DNA from: UBA4655 sp964585575
GTDB lineage: Bacteria > Planctomycetota > Planctomycetia > Pirellulales > UBA1268
Direction of reading: 5' to 3'
Assembly: GCA_964585575.1 (NCBI GenBank)
Contig: CAZPEM010000184.1
Span: 1 to 5,203 of the forward strand
Length of the DNA stretch: 5,203 bases
Shown piece after piece: positions 1 through 5,203 of the stretch (position 1 is its first letter; each line of letters starts with the position of its first letter). The notes below the pieces were generated by a model, which was not told the DNA's origin, ran no database searches, and saw only the letters and a list, made by a program, of their open reading frames with translations. The position numbers and the translations under genes were made by a program.

Positions 1-62
1 CAGTCCGTGCGACTAGCACATATCCCAGTCCGTACGACTAGTACATATCCCAGTCTGTACGA

Positions 63-75
<13 letters not shown>
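1..75 (-). repeat. Three 25-bp tandem repeats overlapping the groEL stop
   Basis: Units lie at 1-25, 26-50 and 51-75. Unit 3 contains the final codons and TAG stop of groEL (63-65). Read on the minus strand, every unit contains Asp-Met-Tyr/Cys-stop: GACATGTACTAG, GATATGTACTAG and GATATGTGCTAG. The array therefore looks like a duplication of the gene's own 3' end. Each unit can form a small hairpin of GTAC/GTAC (GTGC/GCAC in unit 1) around a pentaloop that contains the TAG. The window starts at a unit boundary, so more copies may lie to the left. There are no spacers, so this is not CRISPR. Confidence 0.93.
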
Positions 76-1691
<1,616 letters not shown>

Positions 1692-1750
1692 GGTTCAGTT
1701 CTCCTGTTCAGGGGTTGGGGTGTATTGATCGACCGAAGGATCTGGGCGGC

Positions 1751-2077
1751 TCACTCGATGATCGCGAGAATGTCGTCCTCTCGCATCAGGAGCAGTTCGT
1801 CATCGCCCACCTTGAAAGGCTCGCCGGCATAGCTCGTGAACACGACGCGATCTCCCGGCTTCACCTGAAGCGGATGCCGCACGCCCTTGTCGGTCAGCCT
1901 GCCCTCGCCGACGCTCACGACGACGCCTCGGGCCGGCTTGTCCTTCGCCGAATCGGGCAGCAGGATGCCGCCGGAGGTTCGCTTTTCGCTCTCCTCTCGC
2001 TCGACGACCACTCGGTCTCCGAGGGGGATCAGGCTCGACGTCTTTTTCCGGGACGGCTTCGTGGCGGTGGTCGACAT
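1751..2077 (-). CDS. groES: Co-chaperonin GroES (Hsp10), 108 aa
   Basis: GroES is the heptameric lid of the GroEL chamber. The Cpn10 fold is visible from IPLGDRVVVEREE (17-29), through the mobile loop with SGGILLP (35-41; Ile-Leu-Leu corresponds to the hydrophobic tripeptide that docks on GroEL), VKPGDRVVF (72-80) and the terminal DELLLMREDDILAIIE. At 108 residues it is about ten longer than E. coli GroES because of a Ser/Thr/Lys-rich N-terminal extension of roughly 15 residues. The start at 2077 is chosen because AGGA at 2087-2090 sits 9 nt upstream; the longer open frame to 2146 adds non-homologous, Arg/Pro-rich sequence. It is the first gene of the operon with groEL. I did not find a CIRCE element upstream. 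Confidence 0.98.
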   Translation of the reverse strand: MSTTATKPSRKKTSSLIPLGDRVVVEREESEKRTSGGILLPDSAKDKPARGVVVSVGEGRLTDKGVRHPLQVKPGDRVVFTSYAGEPFKVGDDELLLMREDDILAIIE

Positions 2078-2214
2078 ACTCTCGATTCCTGTGGGGCTGG
2101 GTCTGGAACGTGAAGGTTGATCGGGGCCGCGGTGCCGGACCGGCACTCAAACACGACGCCGCCGACAGCAGAAGCAATCCGCGCGCCGAACGCAAATCAC
2201 CGTGGCAAGGACTT

Positions 2215-2231
2215 GTTTTTGGCCGAAAAAC
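2215..2231. promoter_or_regulatory. A/T-armed inverted repeat, candidate operator
   Basis: GTTTTT and AAAAAC are perfect inverted arms around GGCCG. This is an unusually AT-rich patch in GC-rich surroundings, 138 bp upstream of the groES start on the minus strand. Its function is not known; an operator or promoter-proximal element is a guess. Confidence 0.3.
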
Positions 2232-2306
2232 TCGCCTCAGGAGCGGGATTTCCAGAACGACACCGCCGCGTTTGGCGGACGAAGTCGTTCCGGCCCCCAC
2301 GCCGCA

Positions 2307-2321
2307 CTGCCAGATTGGCAG
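2307..2321. promoter_or_regulatory. Perfect 6-bp inverted repeat CTGCCA-N3-TGGCAG, candidate operator
   Basis: This dyad sits between the divergent groESL and STAS-kinase units, 102 bp before the STAS start and 230 bp before the groES start. The geometry suits a small dimeric repressor, but I do not recognise the motif. Confidence 0.35.
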
Positions 2322-2422
2322 CGATGGCGAGGGCGGCCGCTGATGGAACTTCAACCCCCGCCGGGATACGCTGGGAAGCTTCCTGCTGCGGGTGTCCGCA
2401 GGGAGTGTTCCGGAGAGCGAGA

Positions 2423-2782
2423 ATGGCCACGCATCGACGCATCGACGTTTCGAAGCTGGGGGACGTCACGGTCGTGAAGTTCGTCGACAAGAAGATTCTC
2501 GACGAGGCAAGTATCCAAGAGCTCGGCGTCGAACTCTTCGGCCTCGTTGAACAGGACAACCGCAAGGCAATCCTTCTCAACTTCGCGAACGTCGAATTTC
2601 TGTCGAGCGCCGCGCTCGGAAAGCTGATCACGCTCGACCGGAAGGCAAAGACTCACAAGGGCCGTCTGAAGCTCTGCGAAATCCGCCCGGAGATCCTGGA
2701 AGTCTTCCAGATCACGAAGCTGAACAAGGTTTTCGACATTCGCAAGGATGAATCCGAGGCGATCGCCGCTTTCCAGGCTTGA
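2423..2782 (+). CDS. STAS-domain anti-sigma factor antagonist (SpoIIAA/RsbV-like), 119 aa
   Basis: This is a single STAS domain covering the whole protein. In partner-switching systems such proteins, when unphosphorylated, bind a cognate anti-sigma kinase and release its target. The core runs DVTVVKFVDKKILDEASIQELG, then AILLNFANVEFLSSAALGKLITL (from residue 49), then KLCEIRPEILEVFQITKLNKVFDI. Aligned on the Leu-Gly pair, Ser62 occupies the position of the phosphorylated Ser58 of SpoIIAA; the usual preceding Asp is Ser61 here. The start at 2423 is supported by GGAG at 2412-2415, 7 nt upstream; a longer in-frame extension back to 2117 has no STAS similarity and would run through the divergent promoter region. 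Only 18 nt separate it from the kinase gene, so the two are almost certainly co-transcribed. The target (sigma factor or other output) is not visible. Confidence 0.93.
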   Translation: MATHRRIDVSKLGDVTVVKFVDKKILDEASIQELGVELFGLVEQDNRKAILLNFANVEFLSSAALGKLITLDRKAKTHKGRLKLCEIRPEILEVFQITKLNKVFDIRKDESEAIAAFQA

Positions 2783-2800
2783 GATGGGTGGCGGGGTGCC

Positions 2801-3259
2801 ATGAGCGAAGACCGAGCGGCCTGCTGGCGGCACGAGGCTGTCCTGCCGAGCGAGCGTGGTGCGAGCCGCCTCGTGCTCGACGACTTGCTCGAGCAACTTG
2901 CCGCCCACGGCTGGCAGCAGTCGGACATCTTCGGCATTCACCTGGCTGCCGAGGAGGCGATCGTGAACGCGATCGTGCACGGCAATCAGCTCGACCCCGC
3001 GAAGACCGTGAGGGTGGCCTGCAGCGTGAGCCCCGACAAGGTCTGGATCGAGATCGTCGACCAGGGGGCGGGCTTCGACCCCTCGACCGTTCCCGACTGC
3101 ACCCGCGACGACCGCCTCGACGTGCCGAGCGGCCGGGGGCTGATGCTCATGCGGTCGTTCATGACGAAAATCGAATACCTGGGTCGCGGCAACGCCGTGG
3201 TCCTTGAAAAAGTCCGTGCCGCGGCCGATAGTCAGGATTCACAAACCGATCCCCGATAG
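2801..3259 (+). CDS. RsbW/SpoIIAB-like anti-sigma regulatory ATPase (serine kinase), 152 aa
   Basis: This is a GHKL-type ATPase of the HATPase_c_2 group, the kinase partner of STAS antagonists. The ATP-binding boxes are in order: N box AAEEAIVNAIVHGN (49-62, with Glu52 and Asn56), G1 box DQGAGFDP (87-94) and G2 box GRGLMLMRSFM (111-121). Length and domain organisation match RsbW-type proteins, with no transmembrane or sensor domain. The start is the first ATG in frame after the STAS stop, preceded by a G-rich stretch and no textbook Shine-Dalgarno. The expected role is phosphorylation of the upstream STAS protein and sequestration of a sigma factor or other regulator; this is inferred from the family. 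Its last two sense codons and UAG stop lie inside the tRNA-Asn gene, a 10-nt same-strand overlap. Confidence 0.93.
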   Translation: MSEDRAACWRHEAVLPSERGASRLVLDDLLEQLAAHGWQQSDIFGIHLAAEEAIVNAIVHGNQLDPAKTVRVACSVSPDKVWIEIVDQGAGFDPSTVPDCTRDDRLDVPSGRGLMLMRSFMTKIEYLGRGNAVVLEKVRAAADSQDSQTDPR

Positions 3260-3321
3260 CTCAACGGTAGAGCGGCCGGCTGTTAACCGGTAGGTTGTAG
3301 GTTCGAATCCTACTCGGGGAG
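3250..3321 (+). tRNA. tRNA-Asn (anticodon GUU)
   Basis: A complete 72-nt cloverleaf. The acceptor stem is TCCCCGA (3250-3256) with TCGGGGA (3314-3320) and discriminator G73 at 3321. The D arm is GCTC/GAGC. The anticodon stem GCCGG/CCGGT has one G-T pair and a CTGTTAA loop, with anticodon GTT at 3282-3284. The T arm is GTAGG-TTCGAAT-CCTAC. CCA is not encoded. Bases 8-10 (TAG, 3257-3259) double as the stop codon of the upstream kinase gene. Its 3' end is the core repeated at 4262 and 5149, which marks it as an integration target. Confidence 0.98.
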
Positions 3322-3358
3322 TTTTCTTCGCAGAATGCCGCACAGGCTCGTATCGAAC
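3304..3358 (+). repeat. Attachment-like repeat copy 1 (tRNA 3' end plus left arm)
   Basis: The core CGAATCCTACTCGGGGAG (3304-3321) is the end of the tRNA. The core plus the next 12 nt (to 3333) is identical to 5149-5178. The following 25 nt (3334-3358) match 5179-5203 at 17 positions, with only transitions. The arm holds CGCA at 3329 and 3339 and CGTA at 3349, spaced exactly 10 bp. I interpret it as attL of module 1. Confidence 0.8.
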
Positions 3359-3580
3359 TGCACCGAGCAGCGTCTCTCAAGCGTTACAGGCAGCGTCATC
3401 CGGCAACACAAGTCCGTTCGCGGCAAGGTTTAGCTGTGCCGCGTGGCTGCCGAAAGGATGCAGGGTCTTCTACCTCTTTGACCGTTCGCAAGGTGGCGGG
3501 CTGCCTCGTCCTGTGGCTTCGTTCAGCGAGCGAACAGCGGGAACGCTGCTGGAGGACCTGAATCGAGTGAGGGCGTGCAG
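3322..3580. other. Non-coding left part of module 1 with several hairpins
   Basis: No convincing gene lies in these 259 bp; the one small minus-strand frame has no recognisable features. There are three clear stem-loops: a perfect 7-bp stem CGCGGCA/TGCCGCG (3419-3443, 11-nt loop), GTTC/GAAC (3521-3535) and CAGCG-GGAA-CGCTG (3535-3548, a GNRA-type tetraloop). The last two lie just downstream of the DUF2442 stop on the minus strand and may shape the 3' end of that transcript. No poly-T tract completes a classical terminator. Confidence 0.5.
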
Positions 3581-3850
3581 TCACCGTTGACCGTAACGCC
3601 CCTCCAGGATCCCCGCGAACGAAAGGTCTTCGTCGAGCCTCGGCCAGTGCAGACCAAATGGAGAAATTTCGATAAGGCCGACATCTTCCTCGGCAGCGGA
3701 TTCGAGCCGCGGGTTGCCCTTGGTGGGAAAACTCACCTCATGGCCGCTGGCGAATCTGACAAAGATCATTCCTCGCTCATGCCATGCCTTCAGGGCACGG
3801 TCAGCCAAGGTGCTCTGCCCATTTTTGTTTGATGAGTTCGAGGTGGTCAT
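3581..3850 (-). CDS. DUF2442 domain protein, 89 aa
   Basis: A small soluble protein recognised by the DUF2442 pattern: a central FVRFASGHEVSFP strand region (30-42), NPRLESAAEED (46-56) and the characteristic GLHWPRLDEDLSFAGIL (66-82). The biochemical function is unknown; such genes commonly sit beside DUF4160 genes and are suspected of forming toxin-antitoxin-like pairs (from memory of the families, not tested here). The start at 3850 is favoured by a strong GGAGG 9 nt upstream and by the N-terminal region being needed for the fold; Met28 is the alternative. The first 50 nt overlap the 3' end of the DUF4160 gene in another frame, implying translational coupling. It is the second gene of the module 1 operon. 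Confidence 0.87.
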   Translation of the reverse strand: MTTSNSSNKNGQSTLADRALKAWHERGMIFVRFASGHEVSFPTKGNPRLESAAEEDVGLIEISPFGLHWPRLDEDLSFAGILEGRYGQR

Positions 3851-4034
3851 CGATGAGGTCCTCCGCTCGCGAGAGCTCTCTTACATTGAACCCGACTGAT
3901 TCACGTAGTTCTACTTCCGGCTCGACAACGAACACCGCTTCACCCCCACCCCGGCGAACATGGACGTGGATGGGGGCATGGTCGTTGCTGTAAAAGAAAA
4001 ACGAGTAGCCATCCTGTTCAAAAATCTTCGGCAT
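3801..4034 (-). CDS. DUF4160 domain protein, 77 aa
   Basis: A complete small DUF4160 protein. It starts MPKIFEQDGYSFFFYSNDHA, followed by the His-rich PIHVHVRRGGGEAVF (21-35), VELRESVGFNVREL (41-54) and a C-terminal helix ending KWAEHLG. These match the family's PxIFxxxGxxFFFYSNxHxPxHxHV pattern and usual length. The start at 4034 is chosen by homology; the frame stays open upstream to 4484, but that part crosses the repeat at 4262 and has no family similarity. The ribosome binding site is weak. The protein's activity is unknown; pairing with DUF2442 suggests a TA-like module. A dyad CGGAG-N5-CTCCG at 4061-4075, 27 bp upstream, could be an autoregulatory operator. Confidence 0.88.
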   Translation of the reverse strand: MPKIFEQDGYSFFFYSNDHAPIHVHVRRGGGEAVFVVEPEVELRESVGFNVRELSRAEDLIDDHLELIKQKWAEHLG

Positions 4035-4060
4035 CGTCCGAGTGTACCTGACTGCGGTCT

Positions 4061-4075
4061 CGGAGTCCGGCTCCG
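4061..4075. promoter_or_regulatory. Dyad CGGAG-TCCGG-CTCCG upstream of DUF4160
   Basis: A perfect 5-bp inverted repeat around a 5-nt centre, 27 bp upstream of the DUF4160 start on the minus strand. The position suits an operator or a 5'-UTR hairpin. It is short and could be chance in GC-rich DNA. Confidence 0.25.
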
Positions 4076-4151
4076 CCGTGGCATGATCGCGGGGCCGTGC
4101 CGGAGAGGCGGGCAGGGTTCGTCTGCCGCGGCCCTTTGCCAAACACCGCTC

Positions 4152-4289
4152 AGGAGCCTGGTGCGAACTCATGCGTCCTCCTGCGGAGTTAAGGCTGCGG
4201 CGCTTTTTGCGGCGCCAGCTTGCAGAAACGCCGCTATTCCCGAAGAATCCGAGGGTTGTGACGAATCCTACTCGGGGAGCTTTTCTGCG
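4152..4289 (+). repeat. Attachment-like repeat copy 2 (right arm, hairpin, tRNA core)
   Basis: In order: AGGAG (4152-4156); TGCG at 4162, 4172 and 4182, the last within CCTCCTGCGG (4177-4186); a hairpin GGCGC/GCGCC with a TTTTT-rich loop (4199-4216); GCAGAA (4222); ATTCCCG (4236); GTTGT (4255); and the core CGAATCCTACTCGGGGAG (4262-4279). The block 4222-4279 matches 5109-5166 at 46 of 58 positions without gaps. GCAGAAA (4222-4228) pairs perfectly with TTTCTGC (4282-4288), and TTCCCGA (4237-4243) pairs with TCGGGGA (4272-4278), giving a nested palindrome. Confidence 0.8.
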
Positions 4290-4319
4290 AACTCGCGAGT
4301 CCGGAAGGGGGCGTGTGGC

Positions 4320-4328
4320 TGGTAGAAT
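4320..4328 (+). promoter_or_regulatory. Extended -10 promoter candidate for the TA operon
   Basis: TG-G-TAGAAT fits the extended -10 pattern TGnTATAAT with one mismatch and lies 19 bp before the antitoxin ATG. No good -35 hexamer is seen, which extended -10 promoters tolerate. Transcription from here would leave a leader of about a dozen bases that includes the Shine-Dalgarno. Confidence 0.35.
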
Positions 4329-4347
4329 CTGAGGAGGAGGCTCTGCC

Positions 4348-4584
4348 ATGACCACAGTGACGCTCAAAGAAGCCCAGTCTGGCCTGGCCGACATCATCCA
4401 TCGCCTAACGCCTGGGGATGAGGTCGTGATCACAGAGAACGACCAGCCCGTGGCTCGGATCGTTCCGACACCACCGATTCCCAAGAAGGCTCACCGCGAA
4501 CTGGGGACGATGAAGGGAACCGTCCTTTACATGGCTCCCGACTTTGATGCTCCGATTGAGGACTTCAAGGAGTACATGGAATGA
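4348..4584 (+). CDS. Phd/YefM-family antitoxin, 78 aa
   Basis: A type II antitoxin of the Phd/YefM fold. The N-terminal DNA-binding half shows the family pattern VTLKEAQSGLADIIHRL (4-20), then GDEVVITENDQPVARIVP (23-40); the C-terminal half (ELGTMKGTVLYMAPDFDAPIEDFKEYME region) is the toxin-neutralising tail typical of partners of PIN toxins. AGGAGG lies 7 nt before the ATG, an ideal ribosome binding site. Its stop overlaps the toxin start (ATGA), so translation is coupled and antitoxin is made first. Such antitoxins usually repress their own operon, with the toxin as co-repressor (family knowledge). Confidence 0.95.
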   Translation: MTTVTLKEAQSGLADIIHRLTPGDEVVITENDQPVARIVPTPPIPKKAHRELGTMKGTVLYMAPDFDAPIEDFKEYME

Positions 4585-4970
4585 GGCATCTTCTGGATGC
4601 CCACACCTTAATATGGGCACTGGACGACCCGAGCAGGCTCGGTGCCAGTGCCAGAGCCGTTCTTGAAAACCCCACTAATGAACTGACGGTAAGCGTCGGG
4701 ACGATCTGGGAACTCTCCATCAAGACAAGCCTCAAGAAGCTGTCGCTGTCTCTGCCGTATCGCCAATGGGTGGAACGGGCGTTGGCAGACCTCGGTGTCA
4801 CGGTGTCTCCCATCACGCTGGAGTTCACCGAAAGACAGACGGCTTTGCCGTTCCGCCACAGGGATCCCTTTGACAGGCTCCTAGTGGCTCAATGCCTGGT
4901 TGAGACCATTCCAATCGTGAGTGCTGATGCGGTGTTTGATCAGTACGGGGTCACCCGCCTCTGGAACTGA
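4581..4970 (+). CDS. PIN-domain toxin (VapC-like, Sll0205 type), 129 aa
   Basis: A PIN-domain endoribonuclease, the toxin of the pair. The acidic active-site residues are present: Asp6 in LLDAHTLIWAL, Glu44 in TIWELSIKTSLKKL, Asp98 in HRDPFDRLLVAQ and Asp116 in IVSADAVFDQY, so the nuclease looks intact. The wording WELSIK...PFRHRDPFDRLLVAQ is characteristic of the Sll0205-like subgroup. The length is complete, ending VTRLWN. It overlaps the antitoxin stop by 4 nt. VapC-type toxins cleave tRNA or rRNA, but the specific target cannot be read from the sequence. It sits in a cassette embedded at a tRNA locus. Confidence 0.95.
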   Translation: MRHLLDAHTLIWALDDPSRLGASARAVLENPTNELTVSVGTIWELSIKTSLKKLSLSLPYRQWVERALADLGVTVSPITLEFTERQTALPFRHRDPFDRLLVAQCLVETIPIVSADAVFDQYGVTRLWN

Positions 4971-4972
4971 TC

Positions 4973-4988
4973 TCGTTGCCCCCAACGA
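4973..4988 (+). terminator. Stem-loop after the PIN toxin gene
   Basis: TCGTTG-CCCC-CAACGA is a perfect 6-bp stem with a 4-nt loop, starting 3 nt after the toxin stop. There is no following T tract, so it is at most a weak or factor-assisted terminator or a 3'-end stabiliser. Confidence 0.35.
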
Positions 4989-5030
4989 TTCGCTGATGGG
5001 TTTCCAGGCGTCTGGTGGGAACGGCGACCG

Positions 5031-5203
5031 AGGAGCGTGCGGTTGCCTGCGACCTCCTGCGGGCTTCCAGACCCCAACCGAGTGAGTCGTTTTTTGAGTC
5101 GCTCCCTCGCAGAACCCTCGCCATTCCCGTCGAAAACGGCAGTTGTTACGAATCCTACTCGGGGAGTTTTCTTCGCAGGGTGTCGCACGGGCTTGCATTG
5201 AGC
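5031..5203 (+). repeat. Attachment-like repeat copy 3 (right arm, hairpin, tRNA core, left arm)
   Basis: This has the same order as copy 2: AGGAG (5031-5035); TGCG at 5038, 5048 and 5058, the last within CCTCCTGCGG (5053-5062); a hairpin GAGTGAGTC/GAGTCGCTC with loop GTTTTTT (5080-5104, one G-T pair and one mismatch); GCAGAA (5109); ATTCCCG (5123); GTTGT (5142); and the core (5149-5166). It then continues as copy 1 does: identical to 5178, followed by CGCA at 5174 and 5184 and TGCA at 5194. The window ends inside this homology, which suggests a further module to the right. Confidence 0.8.

Larger units (their letters stand above)
2078..2422. other. Divergent intergenic region between groES and the STAS gene
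   Basis: These 345 bp must hold the promoters for groESL (minus) and the STAS-kinase pair (plus). I see no credible gene; open frames across it give low-complexity Arg/Pro translations. Visible structure consists of three inverted repeats: GTTTTT/AAAAAC (2215-2231), CCGCC/GGCGG (2263-2278) and the perfect CTGCCA-GAT-TGGCAG (2307-2321). No convincing sigma-70, sigma-32 or CIRCE sequence could be assigned by eye. Confidence 0.7.
3304..4279. mobile_element. Module 1: putative tRNA-Asn-integrated cassette carrying DUF4160-DUF2442
   Basis: This is bounded by 18-nt direct repeats of the tRNA-Asn 3' end (3304-3321 and 4262-4279). The unit excluding one repeat copy is 958 bp. It contains a two-gene minus-strand operon and flanking structured DNA, with no integrase or transposase. 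The right end carries TGCG tetramers at 4162, 4172 and 4182 and a nested palindrome. The arrangement fits stepwise insertion of small non-autonomous elements at the tRNA; the mobilising enzyme would act in trans. Confidence 0.6.
4035..4347. other. Divergent inter-module region holding repeat copy 2
   Basis: These 313 bp separate the minus-strand DUF4160 gene from the plus-strand antitoxin gene. They contain the dyad at 4061-4075, a GGCAG/CTGCC hairpin (4111-4127), the attachment-like repeat (4152-4289) and the antitoxin promoter region. No gene is credible here. Confidence 0.7.
4262..5166. mobile_element. Module 2: putative tRNA-Asn-derived cassette carrying a Phd-PIN toxin-antitoxin pair
   Basis: This is bounded by the same 18-nt tRNA 3'-end core at 4262-4279 and 5149-5166; the unit is 887 bp. 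It carries only a type II toxin-antitoxin operon plus end sequences, and no recombinase. Its right end has the same layout as that of module 1. The size is close to module 1 although the cargo is unrelated and in the opposite orientation. Confidence 0.6.

Noticed and set aside
2078..2146. Earlier start for groES at 2146
   Set aside because: The extra 23 residues are non-homologous, and AGGA at 2087-2090 supports the start at 2077.
2100..2300. CIRCE (HrcA operator) or sigma-32 promoter upstream of groES
   Set aside because: A CACTC occurs near 2144 but has no partner GAGTG arm at the right distance; no paired CTTGAA and CCCCAT-like elements were found on the minus strand.
2345..2370. ECF sigma promoter (GGAAC...) for the STAS-kinase pair
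   Set aside because: GGAACT at 2345 is followed about 16 bp later by ATACG, which is not a convincing -10 element; a single short match is not enough.
2117..2422. N-terminal extension of the STAS protein
   Set aside because: The frame is open, but the translation is not STAS-like, it crosses the divergent promoter region, and a good Shine-Dalgarno supports the ATG at 2423.
3396..3584. 62-codon minus-strand frame in module 1
   Set aside because: No ribosome binding site or family features were recognised; it lies over hairpins in a region that reads as non-coding.
4188..4194. Classical integron attC/core site (GTTRRRY)
   Set aside because: GTTAAGG matches six of seven positions in copy 2, but the equivalent place in copy 3 has nothing similar, and no RYYYAAC partner or integron integrase is present.
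4035..4484. Long N-terminal extension of DUF4160
   Set aside because: It would read through the attachment-like repeat and antisense to the antitoxin; family length and pattern fit the start at 4034.
4881..5198. Minus-strand frames across the right-hand repeat
   Set aside because: They cross the repeat core and the end of the PIN gene. A similar peptide also appears in the frame across copy 2, but only because the repeat is shared DNA.

Overview
The window looks like a piece of a Planctomycetota chromosome, probably of the Pirellulales type. I infer this from remembered family features, not a search: the wording of the GroEL sequence, the single-domain STAS protein with a 'FLSSAAL' motif, and the high GC content.

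Layout. Positions 1-75 hold three 25-bp tandem repeats that overlap the 3' end of groEL. groEL (63-1691) and groES (1751-2077) form a groES-groEL operon on the minus strand. A 345-bp divergent intergenic region (2078-2422) separates it from a plus-strand pair: a SpoIIAA/RsbV-like STAS protein (2423-2782) and an RsbW/SpoIIAB-like anti-sigma ATPase (2801-3259). The stop codon of the second gene lies inside a tRNA-Asn(GUU) gene (3250-3321).

From the 3' end of this tRNA the character changes. The last 18 nt of the tRNA recur at 4262-4279 and 5149-5166 and divide the rest into two modules of about 0.9 kb. Module 1 carries a minus-strand DUF4160-DUF2442 pair. Module 2 carries a plus-strand Phd/YefM antitoxin and a PIN-domain (VapC-like) toxin. 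Neither encodes a recombinase. The two downstream junctions share a longer architecture: three TGCG tetramers spaced exactly 10 bp apart, a hairpin with a T-rich loop, and a 58-nt block of 46/58 identity that ends in the tRNA core. On the other side of the core, the first and third copies carry a second series of tetramers (CGCA, CGCA, CGTA or TGCA), again exactly 10 bp apart and in the opposite orientation.

How it may work together. The left half is a protein-folding and stress-signalling neighbourhood: a chaperonin operon next to a partner-switching antagonist and kinase. The right half reads as a tRNA-Asn integration hot spot that has accumulated small non-autonomous cassettes, each carrying a toxin-antitoxin or TA-like pair that could stabilise it. 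The phased tetramers look like arm-type binding sites for a tyrosine recombinase acting in trans. The recombinase is inferred; the repeats themselves are visible. The array probably continues past 5203, because the sequence after the third core resembles the sequence that starts module 1.
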